A DNA stretch of 64,000 nt. Source: Pseudovibrio sp000156235 (GTDB taxonomy: Bacteria > Pseudomonadota > Alphaproteobacteria > Rhizobiales > Stappiaceae). Both the position numbers and the translations under genes were made by a program. How positions within the stretch are numbered: position 1 is the first letter of the stretch; every line of letters starts with the position of its first letter. This document shows positions 55,459-64,000 of this stretch, piece by piece. The notes under the pieces are model-generated. The model worked only from the letters and a program-made list of their open reading frames with translations. It was not told where the DNA came from and did no database searches. The stretch covers positions 682,001-746,000 of the forward strand of contig NZ_DS996805.1 in the NCBI RefSeq assembly GCF_000156235.1, given 5' to 3'.

Positions 55459-56169
55459 ATGAAAACACCTGCACGCAAGAACATGCGCCCAGAAGACAGA
55501 CGAGCTCAGCTATTGGATTGTGCGCAAATCCTGTTTTTCTCCAAAGGCTTCGAAGAAACAACAATGCAAGATGTATTGGAGTTCGCAAACGTATCAAAAG
55601 GTGGCTTCTATCATCACTTCAAATCCAAAGAGGAGCTACTATTTGGAGTTTTAGATCGTTTGGCTGATGGCGTGCTCTCTCAAATGGCCGTTGTTGTCGC
55701 AGACGAGACGTCTTCAGCAATTGATCTCTTGCACAACTTCACGCACTTGCGGGCAAATTATTTGCGTGAACATGACTATCCTGCACAAGTGGAAATCTTC
55801 CGGACAATGAACCTCGATCGCAATCTTGCTTTGCTTGAACAGTTCAAGCGCCGAGTGCGCGTAGGTGCGACACCAATTCTTTCAAAAATCCTGCAAAAAG
55901 GTCGAGAAGAAGGAGTATTCAATGTCAAAGACGTTGAAACAGCAGCCGAGCTGATCCTTCATATTAGCAATTTCCTGGATTTTGCTCTCACTCGAGCTAT
56001 AGATGCGCGAGGAACAGAGAATGCAAAGTTAGCAGGCGAGAAACTACAGTCCGCAATCGACCTACAGTTTTTGACAATAGACCGAGTGCTCGGCCTACCA
56101 GACGGCACCACCAACTTTGGTTGGCCAGATGCTGTCAAAGCAACAATGGAAACAAAGCCTGCTGGTTAG
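55459..56169 (+). CDS. TetR/AcrR family regulator
   Basis: A 236-residue regulator. The N-terminal HTH reads TTMQDVLEFANVSKGGFYHHF (residues about 34-54), typical of TetR. The C-terminal ligand domain is predicted helical. The ATG follows AAGGGAAT. The double operator right upstream implies autoregulation. Neighbours are a divergent GNAT gene and a convergent autotransporter; no efflux pump is adjacent. Confidence 0.9.
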   Translation: MKTPARKNMRPEDRRAQLLDCAQILFFSKGFEETTMQDVLEFANVSKGGFYHHFKSKEELLFGVLDRLADGVLSQMAVVVADETSSAIDLLHNFTHLRANYLREHDYPAQVEIFRTMNLDRNLALLEQFKRRVRVGATPILSKILQKGREEGVFNVKDVETAAELILHISNFLDFALTRAIDARGTENAKLAGEKLQSAIDLQFLTIDRVLGLPDGTTNFGWPDAVKATMETKPAG

Positions 56170-56288
56170 ATCAACACAAATGATCTGAACAAGAGATGGC
56201 GCTACTTCGACCTAAACTCAAAGTGGCTAACAAATTGGGCCGTATTATATAGTTTCCCTTCCATTTCTGAGCGCACTTTTTTCTCAAC

Positions 56289-59200
56289 TTAGAACAGCAC
56301 GAACAGCCTTGCGTTGGCGCCGTGGTCTACGGCTTCGTCGGCAAGGAGGCCGTAGTAGTTTATGTTGAGTTGGATGTGATCACTGAGGTTGGACTGAAGG
56401 CCGGCTTCGATTAGGGCCACGTTGCGGGCAATTGGTACGCTGGCAACCGTGAATGGGATACCGCTGTCGATGAAGCTTTGGGTGTAGTCCAGTGTGTCGG
56501 CGGAAGAGTATTGCCAGGCTGCGAGGCCGACAAAGCTTGTCTCACCATACAGGTAGTTGGAAAGATCAAACTCGCCGCGTGTTCCCAGTGTCAGGAAGGT
56601 GAGTCCGTTGGACTGTCCATCTGCTTTGAGAGCCGCCGCACCGCCGGTTTCGTTGAAGCCAGGACCAGAGAGATAAGCGTAGGCGATACCGGCGAAGGGC
56701 TCCAGATTCCCGTAGGTGCTTTCCAGTGTGTAACCGAGTTCACCAAAAACCTGTACGGAGCCAGCAAACTGGTCAGCTGAAAGTGTTTCTTCCGGAAAGA
56801 GAGCAACATTGCGATCAGTTGCGATGTTGTACCATGTGCCGGCAACACCTCCGCGCAGTTTGACATTGTCGATCGGATTAGCGCTGGCGTACCCGCCCAC
56901 ACTGTAGCTGTCGCTGTCCGAAGACGCATCGATTGAGCTGATGTCGATGGAGGTTCTGCCGAAGCCCGCAACCACACCGAGCTGCACCATATTGAAGTAG
57001 GTCGCATCAATACCAACCAGAACACCGCCCACACTTCTGCCGGAGGTCCGGGCATTGCCGTCTGAGAAGAATTCCCCCCAGCTGCCATAGGCTTGTCCCC
57101 ACATCGCAAAGTCGCCAACGGTTCGGGAAACCATGTCATCATCCATTTTGGATGCAAAAGCACTGTGTGCCGTATAGAGACGATCATTTACGGCCTGCCG
57201 CAGGAACCGGCTATCAGCAAGGAGGATGGCGCGGGTTGAAGCGTTGATTTCGCCGGCGAGTGGGTTGAGAAGAGCTTTAATTTGCGCGTTGTTCATCGAT
57301 GCAAGTTGTGTGAATAAGTCACCGCTCTCGTTGATGGTATCCAATGCTTGCGTGACAGCATGTTCGTTGCGCGTATCTGCCAGAAAATTGAAGTTGTTTG
57401 AGCTTCGGATGAATTGGATCGCAACATCATTTGCATCTCCTGGGATGCCATAGATAACGTTGACATCGAGCATGAACATGTCGTGGTTGACTGAACTGAA
57501 TGTGCTAGTCGGAGGCTCTGTTCCCGGAGTGGAGAGATTGTCAATAATAACGAACTCATCGCCGATTTTGACGGGTGTTGGGCCCATTACGTTAACAAGA
57601 TTAAGCGCAATGCCATTCAGATCCACGCTTCCGCCCGCGAGGATCTGGATTTGATCTGTATTTACCATTCCAGATACTGGGTCTGAGCCGATCTCCATTT
57701 CCAGCGCGCCTCCAGCGCCTGTTGCGTCCAGACTGCCGAGCGTGAGGGTACCAAAGGAGGCGCCGGGAGCAATGGTGCCACCGTCAAGTGTAACACTCCC
57801 GTCAGCAGTTCCGTGCCCCCCAAGGCGAGCGTCTGCATCAACTGTAAAAGTTGACTCAACAGATGCAGCGCTAAAGTCCGTTGCATCGCCAATCAGCAAC
57901 GTTCCTTCCTGAACTGTCAGACCTGCCACAAATGAGTTACTAGAACTATTGAAGGCGAGAGATCCGGCGCCAGTTTTGGTGAAAGTTCCCGTACTGGTCA
58001 CAGTGTTCGTAAACTGCAGAGCTCCACTGCGATCCAGCACTTCGACAGTAGCTCCAGCTGCTCCTACTGCGAGCGCGCCATAGCTGTCTGTTCCTACGCC
58101 ACTATAGGCCAGCGTCGCCCCATTAAGAGTGGTGGTTCCTGTTCCCAAGTTCGCAACCTGTGAAACTTGCAATGTTCCCGCAGAAACAGTCGTCCCATCG
58201 CTATAGGTATTGGTGCCGGATAAGATAAGTGTACCCGCTCCGGTCTTGGTTAAACTACCCGTGCCCGATAGATCCCTAGAAAGCGTCACAGCCGCTGCAG
58301 CATTGGCCACCTCTAGTGTGCTCGCACCAGCTCCCAAAGCTACGGTGGTTAGAGTAGTGTCGGTACCTGCAGTATAGCTCAGTGATGTTCCATTAAGCAG
58401 AGTGGTTCCAGTACCCAACTGGTTGGCAGCCGAGATCGACAGCCCGCCGCCATTGACGGTGATCACGCCGGAGTAACCGGAGTTATTACCTGATAGGGTC
58501 AAAATACCAGATCCGGTCTTAGTCAGAGCACCAGAGCCGGACAGGTCTCCGCTATAGGTTCCGCTTGTCGCTTGAGTAAGAGCCACAGCAGCCCCGCTGG
58601 CAATCAACATATCTCCCTGAATGTTAGAGCTATCACCTTGCAGTGTACCTGCTGAAACAGTTGTTCCACCACTATAGGTGTTCGTCCCGGTAAGGATGAG
58701 AGTACCGGCTCCACTCTTGGTTAAGCTGCCCGTACCCGAAAGACCGCTCGAAACCGTAATACTCGCCGCACTATTGCTGATATCAAGCGTGTTGTCAGCA
58801 CCACCTAAAACCAAATCAGAGAGCGTGACAGCGCCTGTTCCTGTATAATTGAGGGATCCACCGTTGAGTGTGGTTACTCCCGTTCCCAGGCGGTCCAGAT
58901 CATCGACTTGAAGTACTCCACCTGTAATAAACGTTCCACCGCTGTAGGTGTTCGTTCCGGAGAGAACTAGCGTTCCGCTTCCATCTTTGGTTAGGCTTCC
59001 CGTCCCCGAAAGACTGCTGCTAACCTCAAGTACTCCCGAACTCTCAGTAACTTCCAAGGCGCCGCCTGCAGCACTCAAGACAAGATTGGAGTAAGTCGCA
59101 CTCGCTGTTCCACTGTAGCTCAGCGTTCCACCATTAACAGTCGTCGTGCCCGTGCCCAAACTGCTGATATTATCAACCTGCACACTTCCGTCAGTTATGG

Positions 59201-60878
59201 TTATTCCGCCGCTAAAATCATTTGCGCCAGTTAAACGAAGAACGCCGGCTCCGTCCTTGGTAATGCTTCCTGTTCCTGTCAGCCCGCTTGAGATTGTAAA
59301 AGTTGCAGAGTTCTCCGAGACCTCAATTGTTCCGGCACTACTGCCAATCGTTAGTGCAGAGTATGAGCCATTTGATGTGTCGGCATATACAAATCTCCCG
59401 CCATTAAGGACAGTAGAGCTATCATCGAGTTGATCGATATCTGTAACGCGAAGCGTGCCACCCGTGATCGTGTTGGTTCCTGAATAAGAGCTATTGTTCC
59501 CCGTCAGCGTGGTTGTGCCGTTCTCAATGAGAACATCACCATCCCCAAAAAGCCCGGCACTGAACGTATAATCTGTACTCGTGTGATTGAAGACGATCAC
59601 ATCCCGGCCAGCGGTCAGGCGCACTTGGCTGCCAATGAATGTGCCAGCAGCAGCTGCTGCTTCGCCAGTTGCGGCACCAATGTTCAGCGTCCCACGAGCA
59701 CCAGATTCCTGACCGAGGACCAGCCTGCGATTTCCGCCGGTAATCTCAAGAACTCCACCTTCAGAAAGTGTGATCACCGCACTGGCAGAACGGCCTGCCA
59801 CAATATTGTTCGCAGCCGTCCAATTCGAACCTGCACCCGTAACAACAACAGAACCCGTACCGTTAAAGAGGCCAATTGTATTGCTCCCACGGGTATCAAG
59901 CGTCCCACCATCGGAAATGGTAACAGTTGCATCTTCCTGACGGCCAATGATTATATTTCCAGAAACAGTCCATATTGAATCCGCACCAGTGATCGTTACC
60001 GCCCCATTGCTGGTCGCAAACTCAGAAACAATGGAGCCCTGCGAGGTTACTGATCCACCATCAGAGATATTCAAGTTGCCACCCGCAGCCCCAGTCGCTC
60101 CAACAACAAGCTCATCAGAAATGTCCTAGGTAGACCCTGCTCCAGTCACATTTACCGTACCTAAGTTGTTCGATACGCCAAGTTGACCCTCTGTACTTGT
60201 AACGCTAGCGCCATTTTCAACATTTACGGTGCCAGTGCCAGCTATACCAACCCGCAAGCGATCACTGAGATCCCAAGTTGATCCTGCATCTCGAATGGTT
60301 ACAACGCCCGTACCACTGCCACCATTGTTCTCGCCAACAGAGCTTTCACCAGTAATAAGCGCTCCGCCTTGCTCAACGATAAGATTGCCTGTTCCACCAT
60401 TCCCAACAATCAAATCGGTATTAATGGTCCATGCAGACCCAGTTCCGGTAATAGTAGCTGTGCCTTGTGATCCAATCACCCCAACACGACCCTGTGTACT
60501 GGTAACTGTGGCACCGTCTTCAATATTGAAGATACCGGTCCCTCCGCGCCCGACGCGAATACCGCTACTTGCAGTCCAATTCGAACCACTGCCAGTCACT
60601 GTTACGGTTCCTGATGAGCCATTTGTGCCTAACGTACTTAAGCCACTGGTTAGCTCTCCACCTTGCTGAACTGTTAAAGTGCCAGCACCGTTATCACCAA
60701 CGACGACTGTGCCACCAACATTCCAGGTATCTCCATGTGTGGAACCGGGCCCGCCAACCGTCTGGTTTGAGCCCAAGGGATTATCATCATCAATCACGGC
60801 CTGCGCATAAACGTCAGGATGGAACCATACCAATAATCCTAGTGCTAAAACTGACTGTCGAAAGCACAAGAACACCAT
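56289..60878 (-). pseudogene. Autotransporter 3, one gene split by an amber codon
   Basis: Two frames (60126-60878, 250 residues, and 56289-60074, 1261 residues) are the same reading frame separated only by a TAG at 60126-60128. The context GAGST-stop-DISDELVVGATG matches passenger repeats in which Trp follows ST (GAGSTWDLSD, GSGSNWTAS), so a single G-to-A change turned TGG into TAG. Restored length is about 1528 residues: signal peptide (LALGLLVWFHPDVYA), many PATR-type repeats (GTLILSGTNTYSGGT, GTLQV), and a barrel (FAMWGQAYGSWGEF ... ARLFVLF). Without read-through only the passenger N-terminus is made. A sequencing error is possible. Confidence 0.85.
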
Positions 60879-61359
60879 TTACTGTCCATTCATTACGATT
60901 TATCAGCTTTCATTCTAGAAGATCTCCAGATAAGTTCACCGCAAAATAGGAAATTCATTAAATTAATTAACAATAAATTAATATTTATTAAATCGACACA
61001 ATGATAAGTAATGAAAAATTACAATAGTGAAAATTAATTCATCTTACACATACTTGGCGCGTAAGATTTCATGCTTCATCCGTCTTTGATGATACCTAGG
61101 CAAAGTTAGTTGTTGTAATAGTGTAGTGCCTGACCCTTAAGCGCCTTGAAGTTATTTGGATGTGCGCGCTAACGCGGGTACCGGCAGTGTTCTCCTTATC
61201 TTCAGATTGCAAACAATCTGACTATTTATCGAGGCAGCGATTCCTCTTTGAAATGTCTTTATCACCTTAACTACTGATGCAGTTAGTTGCCTCAGATAAC
61301 ATTGCTTGTGAGCTGCAACATAGCCGGCAAGCAAAGTATTCGCTATATTGCAGAGGCGA

Positions 61360-61398
61360 AGGTAATGGGCTCTTGGCCATAAGTAGACATTCGGCTAG
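61360..61398. repeat. Dispersed noncoding repeat, partial copy C
   Basis: Contains GGCCATAAGTAGACATTCGG, similar to GGCCATTAGCGGACATTCGA in copy A. Shorter and more diverged than copies A and B. Confidence 0.4.
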
Positions 61399-61650
61399 TT
61401 TAAATTAAATATTGAAGTATTTTTATCTATGGTGCTATTTTCTCCTTCTAATAGTCTTAAACCTTTACAGCAGCTTCCGAAGTTGCGTAACCCAAATATA
61501 CGCAATTGAATTCATCGTTAACTTGAAATCCGTTCCAGTTGGGATCGTAGTAGATTGCCGAAAGAAAGGGAGAGTACTGTTTAATGCTATTATAATTATT
61601 TGTGCAGATTTGACCTGAAAGATCAACAAGAACGGCGCAGTCGTTCTCGT

Positions 61651-61690
61651 TTATATGACTTACTTCATGTTGGTGGAGTAAGTCATATAA
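61651..61690. repeat. Perfect 14-base inverted repeat
   Basis: TTATATGACTTACT (61651-61664) pairs with AGTAAGTCATATAA (61677-61690) around a 12-base loop. It lacks a T-run. It could be a folded RNA or an insertion end pair. Confidence 0.6.
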
Positions 61691-61802
61691 GTGTTTGCTC
61701 GAACTATAAGATTGCAAGCTGTTATTTACTTGTTTCTAACTCTGTGATTTTCACCACTATATTTGGCTTCGTATCAGCAAGTTCAAAGTTCCCTACCTCC
61801 AC

Positions 61803-62561
61803 TTACAAATGATGCAGCGCGACGCGCTGGCCTTGGTGCTGGGTAACTGTGATTTCCATGGCGTATAGAGACTTCAGGGCTTGGGTTTCCAGAACGTCAT
61901 GTGGGGTTCCATGGATGGCGAGTCCTCCGTTTTTTAGGGCTATGATTTCGTTGGCGTAGGCGCCTGCGTAGTTGATGTCGTGGAGGACGATGACGAAGGA
62001 GCGTTGGCGGGCGTCGGCAATTTCTCGCAAGCGTTTCATGAGGCTACGGGCGTAGTACATGTCGAGATTGTTCAGGGGCTCGTCGAGCAGCAGGTACTTG
62101 GTTTCCTGACAGAATGCCATGGCCACGAGCGCGCGTTGCTTTTGGCCGCCAGAAACTTCATCAATGAACCTGTCCGCCATATCCTGAAGATCAAAATAAT
62201 CGAGGGCTTCGTCTACGGCTTTGTGATCTTTTGCAGTTGGCCGTCCTTTGTGGTGAGGGTAGCGACCAAAACCCACCAAATCCCTCAGGGACATGCGGCT
62301 GCTTAAGGCGTTGTCTTGCCGCAGGATTGCGAGTGTCTTGGCTAGTTCTCTGGTTGGTGTCTGAGCGACGGATTTTCCGTCAAAGGAGATAGAGCCGGTT
62401 TGAAGTGGTTGAAGGCGGGCCATGAGGGAGAGCAGCGTTGACTTCCCTGCCCCATTTGGACCAATCAGAGCTGTAATGCCGCTGTCTTGAATGGTGAGCG
62501 AGATGTCGCTTAGGATCTTGCTCTTTCCATACCTATGAGAAACACCAGTTATTTCAATCAT
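61803..62561 (-). CDS. Iron-siderophore ABC transporter ATPase
   Basis: A 252-residue ATPase of the FecE/FhuC/YclP type. Walker A LIGPNGAGKST, signature VSGGQKQRALVAMAF, Walker B YLLLDEPLNNLDM, and switch LHDINYA are clear. It overlaps the permease stop by four bases. It would power import of a ferric siderophore through the two permeases upstream. Confidence 0.92.
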   Translation of the reverse strand: MIEITGVSHRYGKSKILSDISLTIQDSGITALIGPNGAGKSTLLSLMARLQPLQTGSISFDGKSVAQTPTRELAKTLAILRQDNALSSRMSLRDLVGFGRYPHHKGRPTAKDHKAVDEALDYFDLQDMADRFIDEVSGGQKQRALVAMAFCQETKYLLLDEPLNNLDMYYARSLMKRLREIADARQRSFVIVLHDINYAGAYANEIIALKNGGLAIHGTPHDVLETQALKSLYAMEITVTQHQGQRVALHHL

Positions 62562-63502
62562 TTCATTTTCCCTCGGAAAAGAAGCAGTAGGAAGAGAAGG
62601 CCACCAAAGAACTCTACGGTTACGCTGAGCGTGGATTGGCTCTTCAGAATGCGTTCAAAGGCAGTCTGGCCAGTCACAAGAATGATCGCTGCGATCAAAA
62701 TGGATGCAGGCAGAAGAATGCTGTGGCGATGCGTGTTCATAATGAAATGAGCTAGGCTGGTGACCAGCAAGCCGAAGAAGGCTACAGGCCCAACCAGAGC
62801 GGTTGAGACCGATACAAGCGTTGCGACCAGAACGAGAACGATAAAGCTTGTCCGCTCATAGCTGACACCAAGATTGATAGCATTGTTGCGCCCTAGTGCG
62901 ATGACATCGAGAGTGTGTCTGAGACGCCAGATCACGATGCAGCAACCGAATACCAACAGAATGCTGACGCCCAATAGCTCCTTATCAACACTGGAGAACT
63001 GGGCGAAACTGGCACCTTGCAGGATGGCGAAGTCATTAGGGTCGATTATGCGCTGAAGAAAGCCCGAAAGGCTGCGGAAGAGCACACCAAAGATGATGCC
63101 GACCAACACCATGCGGTGGAGGTCCTGCTTTCCTTTACCCATGATTGTTGTGAAGAGAAGTGTTGCCGCAAAGAGCATGACACCCACTTCTGCAAGAAAC
63201 TTCAGCTGTCCATCCAAAGCCACGTAGGTAAAGCCGCCAAGCGTGAAGACCAGCAGTGTTTGTACGAGCAGATAAAGAGAGTCGAATCCCATGATGGATG
63301 GGGTCAGGATGCGGTTTCCGCTGATGGTTTGGAACAGCAGTGTTGCAACGGAGATGGCGACCGAAACCAGCAATAATGCGAGGAGTTTGGTGCCACGGAA
63401 CACCAAAAGGAAGCTCCAGCTGCCCTTGGCGCCAATGGTCATGAACGCGATGCAGGCCAATGCAAGCAACACGCCCATAATGATGAGCTTTTTAGCGTGC
63501 AT
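62558..63502 (-). CDS. Iron-siderophore ABC transporter permease (second subunit)
   Basis: About 314 residues, FecCD family, many hydrophobic helices. The family sequence LGVSYERTSFIVLVLVATLV and ALVGPVAFFGLLVTSLAH is visible. I use the ATG at 63502, 11 bases inside the end of the upstream permease; the longer frame would overlap it further. Resembles the YclO/VctG type (catecholate importers). Confidence 0.9.
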   Translation of the reverse strand: MHAKKLIIMGVLLALACIAFMTIGAKGSWSFLLVFRGTKLLALLLVSVAISVATLLFQTISGNRILTPSIMGFDSLYLLVQTLLVFTLGGFTYVALDGQLKFLAEVGVMLFAATLLFTTIMGKGKQDLHRMVLVGIIFGVLFRSLSGFLQRIIDPNDFAILQGASFAQFSSVDKELLGVSILLVFGCCIVIWRLRHTLDVIALGRNNAINLGVSYERTSFIVLVLVATLVSVSTALVGPVAFFGLLVTSLAHFIMNTHRHSILLPASILIAAIILVTGQTAFERILKSQSTLSVTVEFFGGLLFLLLLFRGKMK

Positions 63503-64000
63503 GGGCTGGTCTCGCATAAAGCAGATACAGGAAAACAAAGGAGCCAATCACGCCCAGAACTGTGCCCACTGGAATTTCATAGGGAAAATGAATAAGTCGG
63601 CCAATCAGATCGCAGGTCAGCACGAGTAATGCACCGAGAACAGCCACCCAGGGCAAGCTCGCCCGCAGGTTATCTCCCATCATGCGCCTTGCAATGTTGG
63701 GCACGACCAGCCCGACAAACGGGATCATGCCGACAGTTACGACGATCAGAGACGTTGAGAGCGCCAGAATAAACAGACCAAGGATAACCACTTGTTTGTA
63801 GTTAAGACCCAGATTGATGCTGGCGTCTTTGCCCATGCCGATGATGGTGAACTGGTCGGCTACGATGTAAGTCAGTATTGCCAGAACCCCGCAGAGCCAA
63901 AGCAGTTCATAGCGGCCGCGCAGGATGCCTGAGAACTCGCCGCTCATCCATGTGCCCTGAAACTGGAGCATATCTGTCTGGAAGGCGATAAAGACGGTCA
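63492..64000 (-). CDS. Iron-siderophore ABC transporter permease (first subunit), partial
   Basis: C-terminal part of a FecCD permease; the frame stays open to the window edge, so the start is outside. LGLNYKQVVILGLFILALST and IPFVGLVVPNIARRMMGDNL are the typical cytoplasmic coupling and helix regions. It forms the pore with the next gene. A periplasmic binding protein and receptor are expected further upstream. Confidence 0.9.
   Translation of the reverse strand, partial: TVFIAFQTDMLQFQGTWMSGEFSGILRGRYELLWLCGVLAILTYIVADQFTIIGMGKDASINLGLNYKQVVILGLFILALSTSLIVVTVGMIPFVGLVVPNIARRMMGDNLRASLPWVAVLGALLVLTCDLIGRLIHFPYEIPVGTVLGVIGSFVFLYLLYARPAHAR

Larger units (their letters stand above)
60879..61802. 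other. AT-rich gap between autotransporter 3 and the siderophore ABC genes
   Basis: About 920 bases, strongly AT-rich in its first 150. It contains repeat copy C and a perfect 14-base hairpin (61651-61690). A minus frame at 61457-61717 lacks a ribosome site and contains the hairpin, so I do not call it a gene. Confidence 0.5.

Noticed and set aside
56289..60878. Two separate autotransporter genes in an operon
   Set aside because: The same frame continues across the single TAG and the passenger repeats join smoothly, so this is one gene.
61457..61717. Minus-strand 86-codon frame
   Set aside because: Contains the 14-base hairpin, lacks a ribosome site, and is AT-rich noncoding in character.

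Overview
The window looks like a chromosomal segment of a marine alphaproteobacterium of the Rhodobacterales/Stappiaceae type. Pseudovibrio-like is my best guess, from gene order and protein style rather than any search. Supporting signs are the order rlpA-dac-tmk-holB-metG-tatD-MBL, a nosRZDFYL denitrification operon, a CoA-dependent anthranilate-type operon, and many autotransporters and heme/iron genes. It is draft sequence: 604 Ns lie inside speA, and small indels sit at both gap edges.

Layout. (1) 1-6.8 kb, minus strand: a six-gene aerobic aryl-CoA (2-aminobenzoate type) catabolic operon with its own MarR regulator; the CoA ligase runs off the left edge. (2) 7.0-15.1 kb: a housekeeping block (MBL hydrolase, TatD, MetRS, Pol III delta', Tmk, a DacF-like protein, RlpA) and tRNA-Ser. 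The DacF-like protein has lost the catalytic serine and the KTG box. (3) 15.3-21.2 kb: a complete polyamine operon, arginine to agmatine to putrescine to carboxyspermidine to spermidine (speA, CANSDH, nspC, speB). (4) 21.5-22.9 kb: an XRE regulator and an unknown protein. (5) 23.0-30.7 kb: nosRZDFYL for nitrous oxide reduction, with a good FNR/NnrR-type box upstream. (6) 31.4-37.0 kb: tRNA-Lys, then a heme-acquisition locus (ECF sigma, FecR, HasR-like receptor, and a HasA hemophore fused to an RTX-type C-terminus). (7) 37.3-39.3 kb: a di-heme peroxidase, an IS6 transposase relic and an OB-fold protein.

(8) 39.7-60.9 kb is an accessory region. It holds three autotransporters plus an autotransporter fragment, a Crp-family regulator, two decayed copies of one tyrosine recombinase, a decayed HlyD adaptor, a membrane serine hydrolase, a GNAT protein and a TetR regulator with a clear double operator. 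The largest autotransporter (1837 residues) has about 27-residue repeats and a second, higher-order duplication. The third is split by one amber codon. (9) 61.8-64 kb: a siderophore-type ABC importer (ATPase and two permeases), running off the right edge.

The most unusual points are the HasA-RTX hemophore without an obvious intact exporter nearby, the active-site-dead DacF-like protein in the conserved tmk block, and the giant autotransporter bracketed by two same-orientation recombinase relics.
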